Source: an uncultured Aquimarina sp.
GTDB taxonomy: Bacteria; Bacteroidota; Bacteroidia; Flavobacteriales; Flavobacteriaceae
Direction: 5' to 3'
NCBI GenBank assembly: GCA_947496355.1
Contig: CANMCO010000011.1
Location: 1-64,000 of the forward strand
DNA: 64,000 nt
The notes below the pieces were generated by a model that saw nothing but the letters and a program-made list of their open reading frames with translations, ran no database searches and was not told the DNA's origin. The first letter of the stretch is position 1, and every line of letters begins with the position of its first letter. The position numbers and the translations under genes were made by a program. Below are positions 41,265 to 50,664 of this stretch, piece by piece.

Positions 41265-41733
41265 CTAATAATTTTTTTAATCGTTCTTTAATTCTGTTGA
41301 TTCGTACACCTATATTGTTTGCAGTGGCGCCGGTTATTTCTGCAATTTCTTTATAGGATTTTTCTTCTAAATAAAGTAGTATAATCGCCCTGTCGATTTC
41401 AGACAATTTTTTAATTGCCGCATACAGAAAGTTCAATGATTCATCAGAAAAGAAAGCACTCTCATTTTCGTCACCCGTAATTGGAATTTCTGAAACATGT
41501 TGAGCTTTTTTCTTTTTTTTGATCAGTGTAAGACATACATTTAATGCTAGTCTGTATACCCATGTTGACCATGCTGATTGACCACGAAAATTATCTTTGC
41601 TCTTCCAGATTTGAAGGCAAACTTCTTGAAAATAATCCTCATAATCCTCTTGAGTATCGGAATAGGCTCTGCAAATTTTAACAATAATACCTTCACATGG
41701 TATTATTGATTGCTTATAAAAATCGTTGCTCAC
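41248..41733 (-). CDS. ECF-family RNA polymerase sigma factor
   Basis: A 161-residue extracytoplasmic-function sigma factor. Region 2 spans about residues 15-75 (DYEDYFQEVCLQIWKSKDNFRGQSAWSTWVYRLALNVC), and region 4 about 100-155 (LSEIDRAIILLYLEEKSYKEIAEITGATANNIGVRINRIKERLKK). Its partner membrane gene begins inside its 3' end. About 200 bases separate it from the DUF3098 gene upstream; nothing definite is seen there, so it probably has its own promoter. Confidence 0.93.
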   Translation of the reverse strand: MSNDFYKQSIIPCEGIIVKICRAYSDTQEDYEDYFQEVCLQIWKSKDNFRGQSAWSTWVYRLALNVCLTLIKKKKKAQHVSEIPITGDENESAFFSDESLNFLYAAIKKLSEIDRAIILLYLEEKSYKEIAEITGATANNIGVRINRIKERLKKLLDGKIN

Positions 41734-41936
41734 TACTTTGTTTTATTGATTTAGTGGCAGAGTTTGAAGATTATTACACCCTACGATTGTAAAAATTGAC
41801 CAAATATAACCAAGACATGATTAAATATTTGATTATTAGTATGTTGCGAATATGTTTTTTATTCGAAATTTATACAGAAGATGTGGCTATTGGCTCTAAA
41901 TGTGCTTTAGTATGATGAAAAAGTAAATAACTAAAC

Positions 41937-42200
41937 TTACTTTTTCTTCTTATTAGGATTCAGTAATATGGCATATACTTCTATTCCAAAACCTATCAAA
42001 ACAATAGTTGGAGCAAGTCTAATTCTTCTGAAGTTATAAATTTCCGGGTTAAAAAAATTAGGATCGTCACTACCGCCACCTGCCATAAGAATAAATCCCA
42101 AAGCTATTACGGCAATTCCAATTGCCATTACGATATAGTTTTTCTTCCCAAAAACATAATCGTGCTTGTGCTGTGGATTTCTATTTTGTTGTTTGCTCAT
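41937..42200 (-). CDS. DUF3098 family membrane protein
   Basis: An 87-residue protein with two membrane helices (about residues 21-41 and 60-80). The form VFGKKNYIVMAIGIAVIALGFILMAGGGSDDPNFFNPEIYNFRRIRLAP is diagnostic of DUF3098, normally encoded beside ftsX and uppP in Bacteroidota. Function is unknown but the context suggests envelope or division work. Its start overlaps the 3' end of the upstream hypothetical gene by 20 bases. Confidence 0.9.
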   Translation of the reverse strand: MSKQQNRNPQHKHDYVFGKKNYIVMAIGIAVIALGFILMAGGGSDDPNFFNPEIYNFRRIRLAPTIVLIGFGIEVYAILLNPNKKKK

Positions 42201-42588
42201 GAATATCGTTTTTAAGTTCGTTGTATATCACTCGGTCATCAATCATTAGCTTAGAAACATGTCCCATGTTTTTATCGCGAGTAAATATAGTCCATCTTTT
42301 AATAACATACAACGTAACCCTTTTGTTAAGAATGTCGGTGCGTAATTGTTCTAATGCCAAGTTGTGTTGTAGACCTCTATTTATATAGTAATAGTGATTG
42401 TCGTTTTCTAGGGTTAGTGCAATATCAAAACCAGGAGCTTCCTGAAGATCTTCTACAACGCCTTCAATTTTCATTACATCATCTGGTTGTACATTTCGTA
42501 CAGGTCGAAATGTTTGTATTACAATGCTCATAAATGCAATAAAAAGCACAAATGCAATTGCAAACCATATTTTACCAGCTTTACCCAT
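42181..42588 (-). CDS. Hypothetical membrane-anchored protein
   Basis: A 135-residue protein with a single N-terminal membrane helix (about residues 7-26) and a soluble beta-rich domain (MKIEGVVEDLQEAPGFDIALTLENDNHYYYINRG; RVTLYVIKRWTIFTRDKNMGHVSKL). I do not recognise the family. It lies in tight order after lgt (one base between) and overlaps the DUF3098 gene, so it belongs to the ftsX-lgt transcription unit. Confidence 0.72.
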   Translation of the reverse strand: MGKAGKIWFAIAFVLFIAFMSIVIQTFRPVRNVQPDDVMKIEGVVEDLQEAPGFDIALTLENDNHYYYINRGLQHNLALEQLRTDILNKRVTLYVIKRWTIFTRDKNMGHVSKLMIDDRVIYNELKNDIHEQTTK

Positions 42589-42589
42589 A

Positions 42590-43417
42590 TTAACTAGTTG
42601 TTAGTTTAAATTTCTTGTTACTAATGATCATTAATAATATTCCGACAAGAATAAAAGGAATACTAAGTAATTGCCCCATGTTTAATGTCATATTATCTTC
42701 AAAAGCGACTTGGTTTTCTTTAAAGAATTCAATTATAAATCGTGCCGTAAATACTAGAAGCAATAGTACTCCAAACAGAAATCCCTTCTTATGAACTACG
42801 TTAGTTTTTTTGTATAAGTACCACAATAGCCCAAATATTATTAGGTATGCAAAGGCTTCGTATAATTGCGTTGGGTGTCTTGGGATCATATCGTCTTGCA
42901 TAAAGATTACGCCATAATTACCTTCTGTTGGTTTCCCATAGATTTCAGAATTCATAAAGTTTCCAAATCGTATAAAAGCACCTGTTACGGGAGTTACAAT
43001 TGCGATGCGGTCTAATGCCCACAACATTGAAGTTTTATATTTGCGACAGTATAGTATAATTGCTAGGATGGCTCCAATTCCACCCCCGTGACTTGCCAGG
43101 CCTGTAAACCCGGTAAAACGCCAGTCGCCATCAATAATCTTAATTGGTAGAAATATTTCTAAGGGATGATTCGAAAAAAATGCGAAATCATAAAAAAGAC
43201 AATGTCCCAGTCTCATCCCAACCAATATTCCTATAAAAAGATAAGTCGAAAGCTTTTCAAGGTTTTGAACAGAAACGTTTTCTGATTTATAAATTCGTTT
43301 AGCGACTTCATAAGCAAGTAATAATCCAGAAACGAAAAGTATCCCGTAATACTTTATCGGAAAAGTCCCAAATAATGTTATAATCTCAGGATCGACATTC
43401 CATTCTATTGGCCCCAT
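42590..43417 (-). CDS. lgt: Prolipoprotein diacylglyceryl transferase
   Basis: Attaches diacylglycerol to the lipobox Cys of prelipoproteins in the inner membrane, the first step for the lipoproteins found in this window. Signature GAFIRFGNFMNSEIYGKPT near residue 128, plus GMRLGHCLFYDF near 68 and RHPTQLYEA near 168. About seven membrane helices; length 275 is normal. It starts four bases after ftsX and is tightly followed by the next gene. Confidence 0.96.
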   Translation of the reverse strand: MGPIEWNVDPEIITLFGTFPIKYYGILFVSGLLLAYEVAKRIYKSENVSVQNLEKLSTYLFIGILVGMRLGHCLFYDFAFFSNHPLEIFLPIKIIDGDWRFTGFTGLASHGGGIGAILAIILYCRKYKTSMLWALDRIAIVTPVTGAFIRFGNFMNSEIYGKPTEGNYGVIFMQDDMIPRHPTQLYEAFAYLIIFGLLWYLYKKTNVVHKKGFLFGVLLLLVFTARFIIEFFKENQVAFEDNMTLNMGQLLSIPFILVGILLMIISNKKFKLTTS

Positions 43418-43420
43418 AAA

Positions 43421-44299
43421 TTAATAGTATAGTTCGTCGGTTCTAAGGTTTAAGAAACGCTGTGTAGCAAAAAATGTACTGATCCAGGTTATCAATACTC
43501 CAATTCCAAAAACACCTAAGAATAATATGATAAGCAAGATCTCATCATCTAGTAATGCCAATTCTGGAAACGTTTTATTAAGGTAATACAACACAACACT
43601 AACACCTATCAAAGCTACAATTGCGCCTATCATTCCCAAACGTACACTTTTCCATACAAAAGGCTTGCGAATAAATTTCTTGGTAGCACCAACCATTTGC
43701 ATGGTTTTAATAATAAATCTCTTAGAATATACAGATAAACGAATAGAACTGTTAATTAATAATACTGCGATGAAGGTGAAAATCCCACTAATGAGCAGTA
43801 CCCAAAAACTAATTCGTTTAATGTTGTCGTTTAATAGTGAAATAAGTGGTTTGTCATAGATTACTTCATCCACAAAATTCTTTTTGATGATCGAAGCGTT
43901 GATTTCTTCAATCTTGGCAGGGTCAACAAAATCAGCCTTCAGGTATACATCGATCGAATTCTGTAGAGGGTTATATCCCAAAAAGTCCATAAAGTTTTCT
44001 CCAATATCCTTGCTGTGTTCTTCGGCAGCTTCATCTTTAGAAATAAAAGTAGTGGACTTTGTGTATTCTGCCAGCGCTAGTGTTTTTTCCAATTGTTTAA
44101 TCTCTACTTCTTTGGCTGTATCTTTTAAATAAATGGTAAGCGCTATTTTTTCTTTAAAATGATCAGCGACCTTTTTGGTATTTAAAACCAAAAGCCCTAA
44201 TAAACCCAATAAAAACAGAACCAACGAAATACTAATAACTACAGAAAAATAAGAAGAAATTAGTCGTCGTTTTTGGTACTTTTCAAAAGATGAGCTCAT
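43421..44299 (-). CDS. ftsX: Cell division protein FtsX
   Basis: The membrane partner of FtsE, linking the divisome to peptidoglycan hydrolases. Four helices: near residues 17-40, then 168-190, 218-240 and 262-285, with an extracytoplasmic loop of about 125 residues between the first two. The ERISFWVLL-like helix start and KTMQMVGATKKFIRKPFVWKSVRLGMIGA are typical. Length 292 is normal. It leads the minus-strand block and is divergent from panE. FtsE is not in the window. Confidence 0.94.
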   Translation of the reverse strand: MSSSFEKYQKRRLISSYFSVVISISLVLFLLGLLGLLVLNTKKVADHFKEKIALTIYLKDTAKEVEIKQLEKTLALAEYTKSTTFISKDEAAEEHSKDIGENFMDFLGYNPLQNSIDVYLKADFVDPAKIEEINASIIKKNFVDEVIYDKPLISLLNDNIKRISFWVLLISGIFTFIAVLLINSSIRLSVYSKRFIIKTMQMVGATKKFIRKPFVWKSVRLGMIGAIVALIGVSVVLYYLNKTFPELALLDDEILLIILFLGVFGIGVLITWISTFFATQRFLNLRTDELYY

Positions 44300-44407
44300 A
44301 GATAATCTGATTTTCGCGTAAAAATAATAAAGAATAGTTAATTAACTTTGGTTTATACAGGAATAACGTATACTTGAAAGCAATCTTATTTATTAAACTG
44401 GTTAAAT

Positions 44408-45340
44408 ATGCACACAGTCATTATCGGAGTGGGAGGAGTTGGAGGATATTTTGGAGGAAAAATTTCTAATTCAGGTCAAAAAGTAACATTTGTCGCCAGG
44501 GGAAAACATCTAGAAGCTATCCAGAAAAATGGATTGCAAGTTAAAAGTATAGCTGGAGATTTTGTTACGACCCCATTTATGGTAACCAATGATGTTAATA
44601 GTATAGAAAAGCCAGACCTAGTATTGATCTGTACCAAATCTTGGCAGGTCATAGAAGCTGCAGAATTAATCAAACCTATTTTAAAAGAAGATACTATTGT
44701 AATCCCTTTACAAAACGGAGCAGATAATGCTGAAAAAGTACTTTCGGTTCTGGATCAAAAGCATGTTTTAGGTGGGCTATGTAAAATCTACAGTAAAATA
44801 GAATCTTCTGGCGTTATTTCTCATTTTGGACATACTCCCGAAGTCGTTTTTGGAGAAATAAATAAAAACAAAACAACTCGCCTGCAAAGCGTGAAGAAGG
44901 TATTTGACAAAGCGGGTTTTAATAATACGATTTCAGAAGATATTTATGTAGATATCTGGAGCAAGTTCATGTTCATAGCTACAGTTAGTGGCTTGGGGGC
45001 TTTGACTAGAGCTACTATTGGTGAGATGTATGAAAATGATGGTACACAAAAGATTTTGGAACAAACTGCTACAGAAATATATAAAATTGGTAAGACAAAA
45101 GGAGTAGCATTGCCAGAGAATCTTGTAGATAAGATTATGACCTTTATTAGCAAACAACCCTATAATTCTACAGCTTCTACACAACGAGATATTTTAGAAG
45201 GAAGACCTTCAGAATTAGATAATTTTAATGGTTTTATAGTCAAAGAAGGTAAGAAGTTGGGAATTTTTACACCGGCAAACACATTTATTTATAGTTGTTT
45301 GCAGCCTATGGAAGCTAAAGCTAGAGAGAGGAAAAACTAA
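44408..45340 (+). CDS. panE: 2-dehydropantoate 2-reductase family protein
   Basis: Reduces ketopantoate to pantoate with NADPH in CoA synthesis. The nucleotide-binding start is IIGVGGVGGYFGGKISNSG; later LQNGADNAEKVL near residue 98, the catalytic Lys region DIWSKFMFIATVSGLGALTRA near 182, and SSxxRDI-like STQRDILEGRPSELDNFNG near 262. Length 310 is normal. Paralogs act on other ketoacids, so the exact substrate is likely but not certain. Confidence 0.9.
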   Translation: MHTVIIGVGGVGGYFGGKISNSGQKVTFVARGKHLEAIQKNGLQVKSIAGDFVTTPFMVTNDVNSIEKPDLVLICTKSWQVIEAAELIKPILKEDTIVIPLQNGADNAEKVLSVLDQKHVLGGLCKIYSKIESSGVISHFGHTPEVVFGEINKNKTTRLQSVKKVFDKAGFNNTISEDIYVDIWSKFMFIATVSGLGALTRATIGEMYENDGTQKILEQTATEIYKIGKTKGVALPENLVDKIMTFISKQPYNSTASTQRDILEGRPSELDNFNGFIVKEGKKLGIFTPANTFIYSCLQPMEAKARERKN

Positions 45341-45373
45341 ATCAAAAAAACATAGTTAACTCACATAAAATCG

Positions 45374-45381
45374 TAAATTTG
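45374..45381 (+). promoter_or_regulatory. -7 element of leuS
   Basis: TAAATTTG matches TAnnTTTG, 20 bases before the leuS ATG. The -33 element is not clear. Confidence 0.5.
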
Positions 45382-45400
45382 CGGTCTTAATTTTAGATTG

Positions 45401-48214
45401 ATGAGCTACGATTTTAATACCATTGAAGCCAAGTGGCAGAAATATTGGGCAGAAAAAGGAACATTTAGAGCAGAAAACAATAGCACTAAACCAAAATATT
45501 ACGTTTTGGATATGTTTCCATATCCATCGGGAGCAGGATTACATGTTGGGCATCCACTAGGGTATATTGCCAGTGATATTTATGCGCGTTATAAACGCCA
45601 TAAAGGATTCAATGTATTACATCCGCAAGGATATGATTCTTTTGGATTACCGGCAGAGCAATATGCAATCCAAACAGGACAACATCCGGCCATTACAACC
45701 AAAGAAAACATTGCTCGCTATCGCGAGCAGTTAGATAAAATCGGATTCTCATTTGATTGGAGTCGTGAAGTAAAAACCAGTGATCCTAAATTTTATAAGT
45801 GGACACAGTGGATCTTTACTCAGCTTTTTAATTCATGGTATGACAATGATGCCAATAAAGCAAGAGCAATTAGTGAGTTAGAAGCAGTTTTTTCTGCAGA
45901 AGGAAATGCAACTGTAAATGCCGTTTGTGATGAAGATGTAACTGAATTCACAGCAGAAGATTGGAATGGCTTTTCATCAAAAGAAAAACAAGAAGTATTA
46001 CTAAAATATAGATTAACCTACCTGGCAGAAACCGAAGTAAACTGGTGCCCACAGTTAGGAACGGTTTTGGCAAATGACGAGATCGTAAATGGAGTGTCTG
46101 AACGAGGAGGATATCCTGTGGTTCGTAAAAAAATGACACAGTGGAGTATGCGTATCTCTGCGTACGCACAACGTTTACTAGATGGGTTAGATACTATTGA
46201 TTGGCCACAACCTCTAAAAGATTCGCAAACCAATTGGATCGGTAGATCTCAAGGAGCAAGTGTGACGTTTAATGTTAAGGGCCATGATGCAGTAATTGAC
46301 GTATTTACAACGCGTCCTGATACTATTTTTGGGGCTACTTTTATGACATTAGCCCCAGAGCATGATTTAGTACAAAAAATAACAACCTCAGAACAAAAAG
46401 CTGAGGTTGAAGCATATATCGAAGCAACTGCAAAACGAAGTGAACGTGATCGTATGGCAGATGTAAAGACCATAAGTGGAGTGTTCACTGGTGCATATGC
46501 AGAGCATCCGTTTACCAAAGAACCCGTGCCGATTTGGATAGGTGATTATGTGTTGGCAGGATATGGTACCGGAGCTGTAATGGCTGTACCATGTGGAGAT
46601 CAACGAGATTATGATTTTGCAAAACATTTTAATATCCCAATCACTAATATTTTTGAAGGTGTCGATATTTCTGAAGAAGCTTTTGCAGATAAAGAAAATA
46701 CGATTATAGGCAATTCAGACTTTTTGAATGGTTTAAATTATAAGAAAGCCACCAAAAGGGCTATTTATGAGCTGGAGAAAATAGGTCAGGGTGAAGGAAA
46801 GATTAATTATCGATTACGTGATGCAGTGTTTAGTCGTCAGCGGTATTGGGGAGAACCATTTCCGGTATATTATATAGATGGTATGCCGCAAATGATCGAT
46901 TTAGAGCATTTACCAATCCAATTGCCTGAGGTTGAAAAATACCTGCCTACCGAAACCGGTGAGCCACCTCTAGGTCGTGCCGATGTTTGGGCTTGGGACG
47001 CAGAGAAGAATGAAGTCGTTTCTAATGATCTAATAAATCACACAAGTGTTTTTCCTTTAGAATTAAATACAATGCCAGGTTGGGCAGGAAGTTCATATTA
47101 CTTTAACCGTTATATGGACCATGATAATCAAAATGAAGTCTTTTCTCAAGAAGCCATAAACTACTGGAAAGATGTTGATCTTTATATTGGTGGAAGCGAA
47201 CATGCTACGGGACATTTATTATATGCACGTTTTTGGCAGAAGTTTTTGTTTGATAGTGGATATGTGCCAGTAGATGAATTTGCCAAGAAGCTAATCAACC
47301 AGGGAATGATTTTGGGGACTAGTGCAATGGTGTATAGAATTAGCGAAACAAATAAGTTTGTTTCAAAAGGATTAAAAGATCAATATGAAACAGATGAGAT
47401 TCATGCAGATGTTTCATTAATAAATTCTTCGGATGAATTAGATGTCCAGGGCTTTAAAAAATGGAGGCCAGAATTCAAAGATGCTGAGTTTATTCTTGAA
47501 GATGGAAAATATGTCGTTGGTCGGGAGGTTGAAAAAATGTCTAAATCCAAATACAACGTGGTAAACCCAGATGGTATTTGTGAGCAGTATGGAGCAGATA
47601 GTTTGCGATTGTATGAGATGTTTCTTGGGCCGCTAGAACAAGCTAAACCATGGAATACTGCTGGGATTACGGGAGTGAATTCTTTCCTTAAGAAATTGTG
47701 GAAACTGTATCATAATGGTGATGAATTTGGTGTAACGAATGCAGAACCCACAAAAGATAACCTTAAGACATTGCATAAAACGATCAAAAAAGTAGAAGAG
47801 GATATCGAGAACTTCTCGTTTAACACATCGGTAAGTACCTTTATGATTGCTGTGAATGAATTAACCGCTCAAAAATGTACTTCTAAAGCAATTTTAGAAC
47901 CATTAGTAGTATTGATTTCACCATATGCGCCACATATTGCAGAAGAACTATGGAGTAAATTGGGGAATAGTGAATCTATAGCTACAGCTGCGTTCCCTGT
48001 ATTTGATGAAAAACATTTGGTAGAAAGCACAAAGGAGTATCCAATTTCTTTTAATGGTAAAATGCGTTTCACTTTAGAATTATCTTTGGATTTAAACAAA
48101 GATGAAATTGAAGCTGTAGTAATGGCACATGAAAAAACAAAACAACAACTAGAGGGACGTGCACCTAAAAAGGTGATCGTTGTGCCGGGTAAGATTGTGA
48201 ATGTGGTTGGGTAA
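45401..48214 (+). CDS. leuS: Leucine-tRNA ligase
   Basis: Charges tRNA(Leu). The HIGH-type motif lies in YPSGAGLHVGHPLGYIASD near residue 44, and the KMSKS motif in KMSKSKYNVVNPDG near 708. An editing (CP1) domain spans about 240-430 (TTRPDTIFGATFM; YGTGAVMAVPCGDQRD). The C-terminal anticodon region and tail complete 937 residues, longer than the usual 860 or so, as in other Bacteroidota. The ATG at 45401 is chosen over the adjacent in-frame TTG at 45398. It is followed by a REP-like element. Confidence 0.97.
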   Translation: MSYDFNTIEAKWQKYWAEKGTFRAENNSTKPKYYVLDMFPYPSGAGLHVGHPLGYIASDIYARYKRHKGFNVLHPQGYDSFGLPAEQYAIQTGQHPAITTKENIARYREQLDKIGFSFDWSREVKTSDPKFYKWTQWIFTQLFNSWYDNDANKARAISELEAVFSAEGNATVNAVCDEDVTEFTAEDWNGFSSKEKQEVLLKYRLTYLAETEVNWCPQLGTVLANDEIVNGVSERGGYPVVRKKMTQWSMRISAYAQRLLDGLDTIDWPQPLKDSQTNWIGRSQGASVTFNVKGHDAVIDVFTTRPDTIFGATFMTLAPEHDLVQKITTSEQKAEVEAYIEATAKRSERDRMADVKTISGVFTGAYAEHPFTKEPVPIWIGDYVLAGYGTGAVMAVPCGDQRDYDFAKHFNIPITNIFEGVDISEEAFADKENTIIGNSDFLNGLNYKKATKRAIYELEKIGQGEGKINYRLRDAVFSRQRYWGEPFPVYYIDGMPQMIDLEHLPIQLPEVEKYLPTETGEPPLGRADVWAWDAEKNEVVSNDLINHTSVFPLELNTMPGWAGSSYYFNRYMDHDNQNEVFSQEAINYWKDVDLYIGGSEHATGHLLYARFWQKFLFDSGYVPVDEFAKKLINQGMILGTSAMVYRISETNKFVSKGLKDQYETDEIHADVSLINSSDELDVQGFKKWRPEFKDAEFILEDGKYVVGREVEKMSKSKYNVVNPDGICEQYGADSLRLYEMFLGPLEQAKPWNTAGITGVNSFLKKLWKLYHNGDEFGVTNAEPTKDNLKTLHKTIKKVEEDIENFSFNTSVSTFMIAVNELTAQKCTSKAILEPLVVLISPYAPHIAEELWSKLGNSESIATAAFPVFDEKHLVESTKEYPISFNGKMRFTLELSLDLNKDEIEAVVMAHEKTKQQLEGRAPKKVIVVPGKIVNVVG

Positions 48215-48237
48215 GAAAGAAACAGTTTAGTAATATT

Positions 48238-48311
48238 GAGCTTCGAGAGCCTCAGTCTCTCTTTCACTAAACGAACCCTGAGGTTCTCGAAGGGTAAGGC
48301 TCTCGAAGCGC
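48238..48311. repeat. REP-like composite palindrome, copy 2
   Basis: GCTTCGAGAGCC (48240-48251) and GGCTCTCGAAGC (48298-48309) form a perfect 12-base inverted repeat. Between them CCCTGAGGTTCTCGAAGGG (48276-48294) is one REP unit with CCC/GGG arms, and TAAGGCTCTCGAAG adjoins it. The element lies between leuS and the SemiSWEET gene and could also end leuS transcription. Confidence 0.7.
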
Positions 48312-48329
48312 ATTTTTATGAAATAAAAC

Positions 48330-48590
48330 ATGATCAACCCAATAGAAATTCTAGGACTAGCAGCAGCTGTACTTACTACCGCTGCTTTTTTGCCACAAGT
48401 TTATAAGACCTGGAAAACAAAATCTACCGATAGTTTATCCTTGTCAATGCTATTCATTTTTGTGTCAGGAGTACTTTGTTGGCTTGTTTATGGTTTTTTG
48501 ATTGATAGTTTGCCGATCATTTTAGCGAATTTCGTAACAGCAATTTCAGGTTTCGTATTGTTGTATTTCAAGTATCGATATAAAAAGTGA
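48330..48590 (+). CDS. SemiSWEET-type sugar transporter
   Basis: An 86-residue membrane protein with three helices (about residues 5-25, 38-57 and 62-82), the half-size SWEET fold that dimerises to carry small sugars. The PQ-loop LTTAAFLPQVYKTWKTKSTDSLSLSM is diagnostic. Substrate is not readable. It stands alone after the REP-like element. Confidence 0.92.
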   Translation: MINPIEILGLAAAVLTTAAFLPQVYKTWKTKSTDSLSLSMLFIFVSGVLCWLVYGFLIDSLPIILANFVTAISGFVLLYFKYRYKK

Positions 48591-48724
48591 CTTAAACCCT
48601 TCAGGTTTATTATTTTTTAACAATTCTAATTAAAATCTAATAAAATTATTGATAAGATATTTTTTGAATGTGATTTATTGCTTTATTTCATAAAAACAGC
48701 TATTTTCGACAAAAAAATAAGAAT

Positions 48725-49840
48725 ATGATAATTGGTGTTCCTAAGGAGATCAAAAATAATGAGAATCGTGTAGGTGTAACTCCTGCCGGAACCATGGAGC
48801 TCATTAAAAATGGTCACACTGTTTTCATTCAGCAAAATGCTGGTCTTCAGAGTGGCTTTAGTGACGAAGAGTATATTAATGTTGGAGGTAAGATATTGCC
48901 AACTATAGAAGAGGTATACAAGACTGCTGAAATGATTATTAAGGTAAAGGAACCTATTGAACCAGAATATGCATTGATCAAAAAAGATCAATTGGTATTC
49001 ACTTATTTTCATTTCGCTTCAAGTGAACCACTTACCAATGCAATGATTAATAGCGGAGCTGTTTGTGTTTCTTATGAAACTGTAGAAGATCCTGATCGCA
49101 GTTTGCCGTTATTAACTCCAATGAGTGAGGTTGCAGGTAGAATGTCTATTCAACAAGGAGCAAAATATCTTGAAAAGCCACTAAAAGGTAGAGGAATTCT
49201 TCTTGGAGGTGTGCCCGGTGTTGCTCCTGCCAAAGTATTAATCTTAGGTGGAGGAGTTGTTGGTACACAAGCGGCAAAAATGGCTGCCGGAATGGGTGCT
49301 AATGTAACTATACTAGACATTAGCGTAAAGCGCATGCGTTATTTAGATGATGTCATGCCTGCAAATGTAAATACCGAGTTTTCTAACGAACATAATATTC
49401 GTAAACATATAAAGACGTCCGACCTTATTATTGGTGGGGTATTAATTCCTGGGGCAAAGGCTCCGAAATTAATTACTCGTGATATGTTGACTGAAATGCG
49501 TCCGGGAACAGTATTAGTAGATGTGGCCGTAGATCAAGGTGGTTGTTTTGAAACGACTAAACCTACAACACATCAAGATCCTGTATATATTATTGATGAT
49601 GTAGTGCATTATTCTGTGGCAAATATGCCAGGAGCAGTGCCATATACGTCAACTTTGGCATTAACTAATGTCACTTTGCCATATGCTATACAATTGGCAA
49701 ATAAGGGTTGGAAAGCTGCTTGCGCAGAGAATTTACCTCTTAAAAAAGGATTAAACGTAATCAACGGAGATGTCGTGTATCCTGCAATATCAGAAGCTTT
49801 TAACCTTCCTTTAAAGGATGTAGATGGATATTTAAAGTAA
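48725..49840 (+). CDS. ald: Alanine dehydrogenase
   Basis: Interconverts L-alanine and pyruvate with NAD. MIIGVPKEIKNNENRVGVTPAGTMEL at the N-terminus, KVKEPIEPEYALIKKDQLVFTYFHFAS with the catalytic Lys and His near residues 75-97, the NAD site ILGGGVVGTQAAKMAAGMGANV near 172, and VDVAVDQGGCFETTKPTTHQDP near 265 are all typical. Length 371 is normal. It is followed by a small terminator. Confidence 0.97.
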   Translation: MIIGVPKEIKNNENRVGVTPAGTMELIKNGHTVFIQQNAGLQSGFSDEEYINVGGKILPTIEEVYKTAEMIIKVKEPIEPEYALIKKDQLVFTYFHFASSEPLTNAMINSGAVCVSYETVEDPDRSLPLLTPMSEVAGRMSIQQGAKYLEKPLKGRGILLGGVPGVAPAKVLILGGGVVGTQAAKMAAGMGANVTILDISVKRMRYLDDVMPANVNTEFSNEHNIRKHIKTSDLIIGGVLIPGAKAPKLITRDMLTEMRPGTVLVDVAVDQGGCFETTKPTTHQDPVYIIDDVVHYSVANMPGAVPYTSTLALTNVTLPYAIQLANKGWKAACAENLPLKKGLNVINGDVVYPAISEAFNLPLKDVDGYLK

Positions 49841-49880
49841 ACTCGACTTATTGGCTAACTCAAGTTTATTTAACCAAGGA

Positions 49881-49904
49881 CCTCGCTATTATGGCGGGGT
49901 TTTT
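49881..49904 (+). terminator. Terminator of ald
   Basis: CCTCGC pairs with GCGGGG (one T:G) around TATTATG, followed by five T. Confidence 0.72.
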
Positions 49905-49949
49905 GATTTTTATATTGTAAATTTAACAAGCATAAAAAGTATATAAGTT

Positions 49950-50642
49950 ATGATGGGATATTATATCATTGCAGGAATCATATTTTTAGTGAGCTCTTTT
50001 GTTAGTAATAAACTAAAAAGTAAATTCAAAAAATATTCAAACATTCATCTACAAAATGGTATGAGTGGAGCAGAGATTGCCATAAAAATGTTACAGGATA
50101 ACGGAATCAATGATGTTGAGGTTATTTCTGTAGCAGGAATGCTTACGGATCACTATAATCCGGTTAAAAAAACGGTAAATCTGAGCGAAGGAGTGTATAG
50201 TCAGCGCAATGCTGCGGCTGCGGCTGTTGCGGCACATGAAGTAGGACACGCTGTACAGCACGCTACAGCATATAGTTGGTTAACGATGAGGTCCAAAATT
50301 GTACCAGCAGTAGGTGTTTCTAGTAAACTTTCTAATATAGTTATTATGGCAGGTTTGGTGTTATCTGCATCAGGAATGGCATTAGGAAACACTATTTTTT
50401 TAGGAGGAATATTATTATTTGCTGTAACAACCTTATTTGCATTTATAACGCTTCCGGTAGAGTATGACGCCAGTAATAGGGCTTTAGCATGGTTAGAAAA
50501 TAATAATATGGTCACACGTGAAGAACATGCAGGAGCCAAAGATGCTTTAAAATGGGCTGCACGTACATATCTGGTAGCCGCCTTAGGTTCGCTAGCAACC
50601 TTGATCTATTTTATTTCTATCTTTTTAGGAAGAAGAGATTAA
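49950..50642 (+). CDS. YugP-type neutral zinc metallopeptidase
   Basis: An inner-membrane zinc peptidase of the YugP family. The zinc motif HEVGH is in AAAVAAHEVGHAVQHATAYS near residue 91, with a further Glu in LPVEYDASNRAL near 170. Membrane helices lie near 4-20, 125-145, 150-168 and 207-225. Length 230 is normal. Substrate unknown. The next codon could also be the start (MGYYIIAG), a trivial difference. Confidence 0.92.
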   Translation: MMGYYIIAGIIFLVSSFVSNKLKSKFKKYSNIHLQNGMSGAEIAIKMLQDNGINDVEVISVAGMLTDHYNPVKKTVNLSEGVYSQRNAAAAAVAAHEVGHAVQHATAYSWLTMRSKIVPAVGVSSKLSNIVIMAGLVLSASGMALGNTIFLGGILLFAVTTLFAFITLPVEYDASNRALAWLENNNMVTREEHAGAKDALKWAARTYLVAALGSLATLIYFISIFLGRRD

Positions 50643-50664
50643 GAGATAATATACGTATAATTTT

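Noticed and set aside
47869..48267. Minus-strand ORF of 132 codons at the leuS end
   Set aside because: Antisense to leuS, and its start lies in the REP-like element.
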